Shown: in pieces, positions 13,072-20,732 of the stretch
Numbering within the stretch: the first letter of the stretch is position 1
Layout of the letters: every line of letters begins with the position of its first letter
Assembly (NCBI RefSeq): GCF_014118685.1
Contig: NZ_JACFAK010000008.1
Coordinates: 62,001-126,000, forward strand
DNA from: Flaviflexus huanghaiensis
GTDB lineage: Bacteria; Actinomycetota; Actinomycetes; Actinomycetales; Actinomycetaceae
Length of the DNA: 64,000 nt
Reading direction: 5' to 3'
The notes under the pieces: model-generated
What the model was told of the DNA's origin: nothing
Database searches by the model: none
Seen by the model: only the letters and a program-made list of their open reading frames with translations
Position numbers and translations under genes: made by a program

Positions 13072-14136
13072 ATGAAGACGAACAGGAAGTTCTGGGCACT
13101 TGCCATTGCAGGAGGGCTCGTCCTGTCAGCATGTTCAACCGAGTCCGATGACGTGCCGACACCCGTTGTCGAGACCCCGACCGCGGAAGGCGAGACGGGG
13201 GCCGAGGAGGAAACCGGGGAGGGCGAGACCGACAGCGGCGCTGGACAATCCCAGCGTGCCGACCAGGTGCTTGACGGCATCGCCGGGGCGCTCGACAAGG
13301 CGTACGAGGAGCGGTCGACACTCCCCGTCATCGACCGCATCGGCGGTCCCGCACAGCTCACCCTTGAAGCAATCTTTGCAAACGCGGAGCGGTTCGACGT
13401 TGACGAGCTGGAGCCCGTCGTATCGACGTCCGATGCGGCTTCGACGTGGAGCTCGTCGAGCGACTTCCCCCGCGTCGCGATGGTCTTCACAGAGAACCCC
13501 GAGACCGGATCGAACGACCAGCTACTTGTGTTGTCGCAGTCGGATGGTCGGGAGAACTATCGCCTCTGGGGGTTTGCGGATTTGGTTCCTGCTGAAGTTG
13601 ATATCACCTTCGCGACCGACACTGAGGCGGTCCCGGCCGACGAAACCGAGACGCTTGCGACAAGCCCACGCCAGGGCGTCGACGAGTACGCCATGCGGCT
13701 CGCGGATAGCGAAACCGATGTGACGTATGAAGATGACCAACTGACGTCATCCCTGTACAGCCAGCGCGATTCGATTGCGGAGTCGCTCGGTGACACGGGC
13801 GAGGTGTCCGTCGCCGCCCGCGTTCTCAACCACGGTCCTCTGTCGATGGCAACAGAAGACGGGGGAGCGGTGACGATGGGAGCGTTCGAGTACGACATTT
13901 CCATCGCCCGCACTGAGCCCGGTTCAACAGTCTCGGTGGGCGATGAGCTGGCTCGGTGGATGACCGGGGAGGCGGATTCGACCTACGATGTTGAGGGGAC
14001 CCTGACGTCGACGTACCAGGTGACGGTTGCCTTTTACATCCCGGCCAAGGGCGAAGGGAACGTTCGAGTGATCGCCACGTCGAGCCCCACGCTCATCAAC
14101 GTTGCCGATGACGGGTCGACCAACCCCGACAGCTGA
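13072..14136 (+). CDS. Putative lipoprotein of unknown function
   Basis: A 354-residue exported lipoprotein. The signal peptide MKTNRKFWALAIAGGLVLSA ends in the lipobox LSAC with the acylated Cys at residue 21. A Glu/Thr/Gly-rich linker (residues 22-62) precedes a soluble domain with no recognised family. The ATG at 13072 is chosen because AAGGAG lies 5 bp upstream and the product then starts with a clean signal peptide. It directly follows the acidic membrane protein gene and probably shares its transcript. Confidence 0.75.
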   Translation: MKTNRKFWALAIAGGLVLSACSTESDDVPTPVVETPTAEGETGAEEETGEGETDSGAGQSQRADQVLDGIAGALDKAYEERSTLPVIDRIGGPAQLTLEAIFANAERFDVDELEPVVSTSDAASTWSSSSDFPRVAMVFTENPETGSNDQLLVLSQSDGRENYRLWGFADLVPAEVDITFATDTEAVPADETETLATSPRQGVDEYAMRLADSETDVTYEDDQLTSSLYSQRDSIAESLGDTGEVSVAARVLNHGPLSMATEDGGAVTMGAFEYDISIARTEPGSTVSVGDELARWMTGEADSTYDVEGTLTSTYQVTVAFYIPAKGEGNVRVIATSSPTLINVADDGSTNPDS

Positions 14137-14174
14137 CCGCTGCTCACCCGGCAGCACAAACGAGAGGATTTAGA

Positions 14175-15107
14175 TTGACTCAGTCACCGCTCAACATCCG
14201 AGGGGCAGTCGACCTGTCCGCCCTCGCCCCAGCCAAGCAGCAGGAGCAACTCAAGGAGCAGACGACGAACGAGGACGGCGTCCAGATCATCCCGGGCCCG
14301 TTCGTTCGGACGGTCACGGTTGAGACACTGCAGGAGTTCCTCGAGCTCTCCCTGCACGTTCCCCTCGTCATTGTCTTCCGCTCAGAGCGTGCCCAGGGAT
14401 CGCTTGACCTGGCGACGGCCCTCGAGGACCTCGTACGCAAGCTGCGTGGCGAGATCGGCCTTGGCATCGTTGACGCCGACACCGCGCCCGAGATCACTCA
14501 GGCCTTCCAGATCCAGGCTCTCCCATCGACCGTTGCAGTTCTTGGAGGCAACCCTGTCCCACTCTTCCAGGGCACCGCTGCAGCAGAAGACATCTCGCGC
14601 GCCCTTGACTCTGTCCTCCAAGCCTCCCAACAGCTCGGTGTGCTTGGCAGGCTAGACGGTGACGAGAACGGTAAGCTCCCCGAGCCGGAGCTGCCGCCTC
14701 ATGTCAAAGAAGGTCGCGACGCCCTCGACAGGGGAGATCTCGAGGCCGCTCACGCTGCCTACACGAAGGCGCTTAAGCAGAACCCTGGAGATAACGAGTC
14801 GAAGCTCGCGCTCAGCCAGGTCGAGCTATTCCAGAGGATCAATGGTAAAGATCCGCAGGAAATTCTCCGCGAAGCCAAGTCCGCTCCGCTGACAGATGTC
14901 GATTCTCATTTGCTCGCTGCGGATGTCGAGGTCATGGCTCGCATGCCAGAGTCAGCATTCGCGCGTCTCCTCGATGTCATTCGAACTGTCCGCGGCGACG
15001 AGCGTGAACGCGCCCGCCTCCGGCTCATTGACCTCTTCGCCATCGTCGGCATCCACGACCCCGTCGTCAGCGAAGCACGCAGGGAACTCGCAAGCGCCCT
15101 CATGTAA
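14175..15107 (+). CDS. Thioredoxin-like/TPR co-chaperone, YbbN (CnoX)-like
   Basis: A 310-residue cytoplasmic protein. The N-terminal half (about residues 35-145) has a thioredoxin fold, but the redox motif is replaced by SERAQGS, so it is not a disulfide enzyme. The C-terminal half has tetratricopeptide-type helices, with GRDALDRGDLEAAHAAYTKA clearly a TPR unit. This domain order matches YbbN/CnoX, which holds unfolded proteins and cooperates with chaperonins. The start is TTG at 14175 after GAGAGGATT. It ends before a strong symmetric hairpin at 15125-15156. Confidence 0.85.
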   Translation: MTQSPLNIRGAVDLSALAPAKQQEQLKEQTTNEDGVQIIPGPFVRTVTVETLQEFLELSLHVPLVIVFRSERAQGSLDLATALEDLVRKLRGEIGLGIVDADTAPEITQAFQIQALPSTVAVLGGNPVPLFQGTAAAEDISRALDSVLQASQQLGVLGRLDGDENGKLPEPELPPHVKEGRDALDRGDLEAAHAAYTKALKQNPGDNESKLALSQVELFQRINGKDPQEILREAKSAPLTDVDSHLLAADVEVMARMPESAFARLLDVIRTVRGDERERARLRLIDLFAIVGIHDPVVSEARRELASALM

Positions 15108-15124
15108 CTGCGGGCAATAAGCCA

Positions 15125-15156
15125 CACTGTCGGCGGGCATGTGCCCGCCGACAGTG
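15125..15156. terminator. Bidirectional hairpin between convergent genes
   Basis: The arms ACTGTCGGCGGGCA and TGCCCGCCGACAGT are perfect complements, with one further C-G pair outside. There is no U-run on the + side. It lies 17 bp after the ybbN-like stop and about 90 bp before the stop of the convergent GH13 gene, so it can serve both. Confidence 0.65.
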
Positions 15157-15167
15157 CGTTCTCCTCT

Positions 15168-15227
15168 GAGCGTTCTCAGTCAGAGTCTGCTCATGCCGAG
15201 CGTCCTCAGTCAGAGTCTGCTCATGCC
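15168..15227. repeat. Tandem pair of 30-bp direct repeats
   Basis: Two adjacent 30-bp copies, 15168-15197 and 15198-15227, differ at a single base (T/C). Each contains CTCAGTCAGAGTCTGCTCAT. They lie in the 142-bp gap between two convergent genes, next to the hairpin at 15125-15156. No function is evident; recent slippage duplication is the simplest explanation. Confidence 0.8.
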
Positions 15228-15249
15228 GAGGCTGCCTGCCGAGGAAGGC

Positions 15250-16857
15250 TCATGCCTGCGGTTCAGCGGTGAGCCAGACGGTTGTATCCGTTCCTATGAC
15301 GTCGTCAACGGGAGACGATGCGAGAAGTACCCGCCAGCCCTCGGGCACGACCGTCTCCTCGTCGAAGCTCACGATCATTCGGAGCGGGCCGACCCTATAG
15401 TCGAGCACTCCGTCGCCTGACTCATCGCGGATCTCCTGTCGCCCGAGGTCGTACTTCGCACGATAGGCGAGTGCGGTGCGGGTGAAGTTGAGGTACGAAT
15501 TCGGGTCATTCTCCTGACGGTCGACTGCAAAATCGGCCCAACCATCTGGTTGCGGCAACCATGAGCCGTCGGGGGAGAATCCCGCATACGGCTTATCCGA
15601 TACCCAGGGCAGTGGGATCCGGCACCCGTCGCGGCCGCCCTCGCCGCCCTTCGTACGGTAGAACGTAGGGTCTTGACGGGCCTTGTCCGGCAGGGTTGTG
15701 TGCTCGGGTAGGCCGAGCTCCTCGCCGTTGTAAAGATAAGCGGAGCCGGGGAGCGCGAGCATGAGAAGGTGGGCGGCGCGGGAGCGCCGCAGACCAAGGT
15801 CGTGATCCGGCTGCGGATCATGTGCGTAGATCCCGTTCGGTCCCTTGCCGGTCTTTGCCAGCCCCATTCGAGATGGCAACCGCACAACATCATGGTTGGA
15901 CAGGACCCATGACGTCGTCGCTGAGACACGCGCGTTCGCTTCATATGAGGAGCGGATTGTTGCCTGCATGTCGCTTGCCGTCCACGGGCTGGAGAGGAAC
16001 GAGAAGTTGAAGCACTGGTCGAATTCGTCCGCCCGGACATAGAGAGAACGTCGCTCGTCATCCATGACCCACGCTTCTGCGCACATCATCGCATCGTATT
16101 CGTCGAGCACCTTTCGCCAGTCCCGGTAGATGTCGTGGACAGTATCGAGATCCCACATCGGGGCAGGCGGAGCCTCGGTCTCGTCCTGGCCGGACACCAT
16201 CCACGACTTGTGGTGCCAATCCGGCAGATCAGGGTCCTTCATGAGCCCGTGAGCCACGTCGACGCGGAAGCCCGAGACGCCACGATCCAACCAGAATCGC
16301 AGGATCGACTCGAACTCCTCACGCACCTCGGGATTTTCCCAATTGAGGTCCGGCTGGCTGGCATCGAATAGGTGAAGGTACCACTGACCATCCGGCACCC
16401 TTGTCCACGCAGGCCCGCCGAACACGCTCTCCCAGTCCGTGGGCGGCAACTCACCGCCGTCGCCTCGACCGTCCCTGAACCAGTAGCGCTCGCGGGCCCG
16501 CGAACCCGGCTCGGAGTTGAGGGCCTCCTGGAACCACACATGCTGATCGGAGGTGTGGTTGGGGACAATGTCGATGATGACCTTGAGGCCCAGCTTGTCG
16601 GCGCGGGCGATAAGGGCGTCCATGTCCTCAAGCGTCCCGAACAGCGGGTCGACATCCCTAAAGTCAGCGACGTCATATCCCGCATCCTTTTGCGGCGAGC
16701 GATAGAAGGGGGAGAGCCATAGTGCGTCGACTCCGAGTTGAGCGATGTAGTCGAGCTTGGCGGTGATACCAGGCAGATCACCCACCGAGCCCGAGGTCGC
16801 CTTGTACGAGCGGGGGTAGACCTGATAGATAACGGCTGAGCGCGACCAGTGATCCAC
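15250..16857 (-). CDS. GH13 alpha-glucosidase (oligo-1,6-glucosidase/AglA type)
   Basis: A 535-residue cytoplasmic glycoside hydrolase of family 13. The conserved regions are DIVPNHTSDQHVWF (I), GFRVDVAHGLMKD with the Asp nucleophile (II), CAEAWVMDD with the acid Glu (III) and LSNHDVVRLPSRMG (IV). It opens with WSRSAVIYQVYPRSY, as alpha-glucosidases do. The likely role is release of glucose from short malto-oligosaccharides, fitting the nearby glgE and glgX genes. The GTG at 16857 is preceded by AAGGAGATACAC. An imperfect palindrome at 16881-16898, just upstream, could bind a regulator. Confidence 0.87.
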   Translation of the reverse strand: MDHWSRSAVIYQVYPRSYKATSGSVGDLPGITAKLDYIAQLGVDALWLSPFYRSPQKDAGYDVADFRDVDPLFGTLEDMDALIARADKLGLKVIIDIVPNHTSDQHVWFQEALNSEPGSRARERYWFRDGRGDGGELPPTDWESVFGGPAWTRVPDGQWYLHLFDASQPDLNWENPEVREEFESILRFWLDRGVSGFRVDVAHGLMKDPDLPDWHHKSWMVSGQDETEAPPAPMWDLDTVHDIYRDWRKVLDEYDAMMCAEAWVMDDERRSLYVRADEFDQCFNFSFLSSPWTASDMQATIRSSYEANARVSATTSWVLSNHDVVRLPSRMGLAKTGKGPNGIYAHDPQPDHDLGLRRSRAAHLLMLALPGSAYLYNGEELGLPEHTTLPDKARQDPTFYRTKGGEGGRDGCRIPLPWVSDKPYAGFSPDGSWLPQPDGWADFAVDRQENDPNSYLNFTRTALAYRAKYDLGRQEIRDESGDGVLDYRVGPLRMIVSFDEETVVPEGWRVLLASSPVDDVIGTDTTVWLTAEPQA

Positions 16858-17395
16858 GTGTATCTCCTTACTTGTGCGTCACCCGAATGATTACGGGTAA
16901 AGAATTTTGTGCTTGTCTGGGGCTTCTGCGGGGTTTCCCACGGGCTTAACGAGCATGCGCGACGTTGGAGGCGGGTGTGACCCGACGCGAAAGCCTATGC
17001 TCCTGACCTGCAGGATTCAAACCGAGCTCTCCCACATCGCAGGCACATCGTGACCACACTGGCGGATACCGGCCAAAAGGCGTGAGAACGGCGGCGAATT
17101 CCCGGGCGGGCGGCCAAGGTGAGAGCCGGAGGGTAGTTGTCCTCCCGCTACACAAAACGGCGGGCGGCATCGCCACGAGGCAAGGAAATGGTAGGCCCGA
17201 CGAGCGCCTGCGGTCTGCTTTTGACCCTCCTCGGGCTTGGTCATTGCCGCACTGCTCTGTGATCCGCAAACTCCGCGACACTCCCTTGCTGTCTTGTGCC
17301 CTGCACCGACTATCTTAACTTTGGACAGCGTCTTGTCATGCCAAACAGCCGCAGATACGCGAGTTTCTTGCAGCCCTCATTGTTACGCTGCGCCT
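16858..17395. other. 538-bp intergenic region between divergent genes
   Basis: No convincing gene or RNA was found. Just upstream of the alpha-glucosidase start (minus strand) is the imperfect palindrome ACCCGAATGATTACGGGT at 16881-16898, a plausible operator. An in-frame extension upstream of the helicase ATG reaches 17237 but does not look coding. The sequence ctttggacag near 17330 is a possible -35 element for the helicase gene; no matching -10 element is obvious. Confidence 0.5.
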
Positions 17396-20300
17396 ATGAA
17401 CGACATTGATAGGGCAACGATGCCGTACGGTCTTTACGAACTTGTTGAATCGCGGGCGCTTCCAGTTGACTACTTCCCACCCGATGCCCTTGCCGAATGG
17501 AACGACGTCGAGGAGGCCGAACGGATCAAAGTCCTCTCAACTTATGTAGCGCAGAGGCTCGAACACCAGCTCAGAGCCGCCGACAAGACAGACCGGGTGT
17601 CAATCATCAACAGTCTGCTGTCGCAGTTCACGCCGCGTGACGAGATTCTGTGGACCGATGCGGCCACGGGCAGGTTCCGTCAGCTGACGTCGCTCCGGCC
17701 GGAGGGCGCGCGCCCACTTTCCCAGCCGGTCAGGCCGTTATCGGACGTCTCACTCCTCACGAACGGTCCGAATCAGCCGTCGTTCAACAAAGAAATCTCC
17801 CAGGAGATGGCGAGCGCCGACCGGGTCGACCTTCTGTGCTCCTTCCTCAAGCTCAGTGGCATCAACGTCGTGCGGAAAGCGCTCGAAGATGCACGCCGCA
17901 GGGCAGTGCCACTGCGAGTAATCGCGACAACCTACATGGGCGCAACCGATGCGAAAGCCGTTCATGAGCTCCATGAACTCGGAGCGGAAGTCAAGATTAG
18001 CTACCAGAACGCCTCGACACGGCTCCACGCGAAGGCGTGGCTTTTCGAGAGGGACTCCGGATTCAGTACCGGTTATGTCGGATCCTCGAACCTGTCTGCC
18101 GCCGCTATGACAGATGGGCTGGAGTGGAACGTCCGGGTATCTACTGTCTTAACTCCCGGGGTGCTCGCTCAATTCAGAGCGGCATTTGACGGTTATTGGA
18201 ACGATCCGGAGTTTGTCACGTATTCGCCAGAGCAGTACGGCGAATTGGAAAACGCTCTTCGGCACGCGGGGTCAAGCGCGGGAGAAAGGCGTCAGCTCGC
18301 GGCCGTCGACACGTCCTTCCTCGAGGTGTTTCCGAGGCCACACCAGTCGCTCATGCTCGACCATCTGGCTTCGGAACGTAGCCACGGGCGCCACGACAAC
18401 CTCGTCGTCGCTGCCACGGGCACGGGCAAAGCAATCCTGTCGGCGCTCGACTACCGCAACCTGACCGAGGTTCTCGACAGGCCGACGCTCCTGTTCGTCG
18501 CCCATCGGCACAGCATTTTGAATCAGGCGCGGAACGCTTTTAGAGCCGTCCTTCGGAGGCGGGAATTTGGAGAGATGCTCGTCGGTGGCCAGCAGCCCGA
18601 AGACGGCCGCTACGTGTTCGCCTCCGTCCAGTCTCTCAGCCGCGGCTGGCTGCGGGAATTCAGGCCTGATCATTTCGATTTCGTCATTATTGACGAGTTC
18701 CATCACGCAGAAGCATCAACCTACAGGGCTGTCCTCGATTACCTAGAGCCAAAGGAATTGGTCGGTCTCACGGCCACGCCGGAACGTGCCGACGGAGTCG
18801 ATGTCGCCGAGGAGTTCTTCGATGGAAGGGTTGCCACCGAGTTGCGGCTGTGGGACGCACTCGATGCCGACCTTCTCGTTCCGTTCCATTACTTCGGAAT
18901 CTCAGATGGAACGGACCTGAGGACCGTGAGAGTCCGTCAGGGCGCCTACGATCCTGCCGATCTTGATGATCTCTACATGGACGACTCGGAAGGTGGTCAG
19001 GGCCGGACCCGCCTGCGGGTCATTTTTGAAGAACTCAATGAGAAGATCGCCGACCCTCAGCGGATGAAGGCGCTCGGGTTTTGCGTTTCGAAGAAGCATG
19101 CTCGCTTCATGGCGGAGGTGTTCAACCGGGCAGGAATCGGCGCAGTCAGCCTGGTCGGGGATGATCCTGAGCCCGTCCGAGAGTCGGCGGTCACCAAGTT
19201 ACTCAACCCAGATGATCCTCTCGCCGTCATCTTCACAGTCGACATCTTCAACGAGGGCATCGACATCCCCGAGGTTGACACGCTTCTCATGCTTCGGCCT
19301 ACCCAGTCACCGACGTTATTCCAGCAACAGCTCGGCCGCGGCCTTCGGCGAGCTCCCCGAAAGAGTGTCCTCACCGTCCTCGACTTCGTCGGAAATCAAT
19401 CCGACCTTTATCGATTTGAGCGCAAGTACGGAGCGTTCGCGCGTGGGGAGCGGCTCTCAACAGCTGTTGTCGAGGAGGGCTTCCCGGACCTCCCTCCTGG
19501 GTGCAACATTGAGCTCGACCAGTTCACATGCGAGCAGATCGTCGCCGGCATCAAACAGTCGCTTCAGGTGAGAACGAACGCACTGGTTGACGAAGTGAGA
19601 GACTTTGCTATCGGCCGGCTTCGCCCGAAGCTTGTCGAATTCCTTGACGCGACAGGGCGCGACTTCGGCCATATTTACGGCAGACGAGTCCAGAGGGGCG
19701 TCGGCGCGAGTCCTCGACAAGCGTTCGTGACATGGAAGTACCTGCTTGCTCACTCCACGATCGAGAACGATCTCCTCCACCTCTTCCAAGACGATCAGTT
19801 TGTCGAGATGAACAATCGAATCGTGGCCCTGCTCCACGTGAATGACCGTGCGCGCCAGCGCGGCTATCTCCAGCTTCTGAGGGGCACCGCGCAAGAAGCT
19901 GACATGACTGACGTCGAGCGGCGCCTCGCCTGGATGCTCGCCTACTCGGTCTGGTTGACGGGGAAGTTCTCCGGGGCTTCGCAGAAGTTCACGTTAGATG
20001 AGGCCCTTCATAGGCTCCGGCGATACCCGGCTATCACTGATGAGCTGGAACAGGTGTGGCAGATTGTCGCAGACCGCGACCGGAGGGTCGTTAAGCCAGT
20101 GCCACAGCTGGAAGGCCGGTCGCCGCTCCTCACTCACGGGACGTACTCGCGTGAGGAGTTGTTCGCCGGCCTTGCGCTTCATGAAACCTCGGGCCGCGCT
20201 CCTGGGTCCGCGGTCGAAGGAGTCATCGAGTCGCGCGTGCTCGACGCGATCGCCCTCCTTGTCACGCTGGAAAAGACCGAGAAGCATTACTCGCCCCAGA

Positions 20301-20599
20301 CGATGTACAAGGATTACGCGGTGACAGAGCGGGAGTTCGCGTGGGACTCGCAGAATGCCACGACCCCCGACAGCCCGCTTGGCCTGATGTATCAGGGCCT
20401 CGGGGAGCAGCGGATGCCGCTCCTGTTCGTCCGTCGAAGCAAACCAAGTCAAACCATCCCGGGTGCGACAGAGCCGTACACGTTCCTCGGACCTGTACAG
20501 TACGTCCGCCATGAGGGGTCTCAGCCCATGCACGTGACGTGGCACCTGGAGCGTCCGATGCCTGCGGAGCTGTTCAACATCGCTCGCGTCGCTGCATAA
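17396..20599 (+). CDS. PLD-domain SF2 helicase with C-terminal DUF3427
   Basis: A 1067-residue multidomain protein. Residues about 110-290 form a phospholipase-D-like nuclease domain with one HxK site (LHAKAWLFE, His211 and Lys213) and GSSNLS. Residues about 310-480 are the first helicase lobe, with the P-loop ATGTGKA (Lys345, Ala346) and the box IIDEFHH (433-436). The second lobe holds FTVDIFNEGIDIPEVDTLL and QQQLGRGLRR. The last about 370 residues are DUF3427. The Thr/Ser normally following the P-loop Lys is Ala (GCA at 18431-18433). The architecture is shared with widespread, mostly uncharacterised, possibly DNA-repair or defence-related proteins. The start at 17396 gives the usual N-terminus; no strong ribosome binding site is visible. 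Confidence 0.85.
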   Translation: MNDIDRATMPYGLYELVESRALPVDYFPPDALAEWNDVEEAERIKVLSTYVAQRLEHQLRAADKTDRVSIINSLLSQFTPRDEILWTDAATGRFRQLTSLRPEGARPLSQPVRPLSDVSLLTNGPNQPSFNKEISQEMASADRVDLLCSFLKLSGINVVRKALEDARRRAVPLRVIATTYMGATDAKAVHELHELGAEVKISYQNASTRLHAKAWLFERDSGFSTGYVGSSNLSAAAMTDGLEWNVRVSTVLTPGVLAQFRAAFDGYWNDPEFVTYSPEQYGELENALRHAGSSAGERRQLAAVDTSFLEVFPRPHQSLMLDHLASERSHGRHDNLVVAATGTGKAILSALDYRNLTEVLDRPTLLFVAHRHSILNQARNAFRAVLRRREFGEMLVGGQQPEDGRYVFASVQSLSRGWLREFRPDHFDFVIIDEFHHAEASTYRAVLDYLEPKELVGLTATPERADGVDVAEEFFDGRVATELRLWDALDADLLVPFHYFGISDGTDLRTVRVRQGAYDPADLDDLYMDDSEGGQGRTRLRVIFEELNEKIADPQRMKALGFCVSKKHARFMAEVFNRAGIGAVSLVGDDPEPVRESAVTKLLNPDDPLAVIFTVDIFNEGIDIPEVDTLLMLRPTQSPTLFQQQLGRGLRRAPRKSVLTVLDFVGNQSDLYRFERKYGAFARGERLSTAVVEEGFPDLPPGCNIELDQFTCEQIVAGIKQSLQVRTNALVDEVRDFAIGRLRPKLVEFLDATGRDFGHIYGRRVQRGVGASPRQAFVTWKYLLAHSTIENDLLHLFQDDQFVEMNNRIVALLHVNDRARQRGYLQLLRGTAQEADMTDVERRLAWMLAYSVWLTGKFSGASQKFTLDEALHRLRRYPAITDELEQVWQIVADRDRRVVKPVPQLEGRSPLLTHGTYSREELFAGLALHETSGRAPGSAVEGVIESRVLDAIALLVTLEKTEKHYSPQTMYKDYAVTEREFAWDSQNATTPDSPLGLMYQGLGEQRMPLLFVRRSKPSQTIPGATEPYTFLGPVQYVRHEGSQPMHVTWHLERPMPAELFNIARVAA

Positions 20600-20651
20600 A
20601 TCGGCCCCGCCCGTACATCTGGAACCGGTCATTCAAAGACGGTGGGTGCGC

Positions 20652-20731
20652 CAGTTGGACTGCTCCCCAGAGGTTGGACTGAGATTTCAGTACCGGTCTC
20701 TGGGGAGCAAGTCTATGCATCCATCCAACTG
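20652..20731. repeat. Nested inverted repeats between convergent genes
   Basis: The outer arms CAGTTGGA (20652-20659) and TCCAACTG (20724-20731) enclose the inner arms GCTCCCCAGAG (20662-20672) and CTCTGGGGAGC (20698-20708), with a further CTGA/TCAG pair in the middle. The motif GTTGGACTG occurs twice, near 20654 and 20673. It lies between the helicase stop and the stop of the convergent mak-glgB gene, so a bidirectional terminator is the simplest reading; a remnant of a small mobile element is an alternative. Confidence 0.6.
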
Positions 20732-20732
20732 A

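Noticed and set aside
17005-17040. tRNA-like T-arm (AGGATTCAAACC)
   Set aside because: No acceptor, D or anticodon stem can be built around it on either strand.
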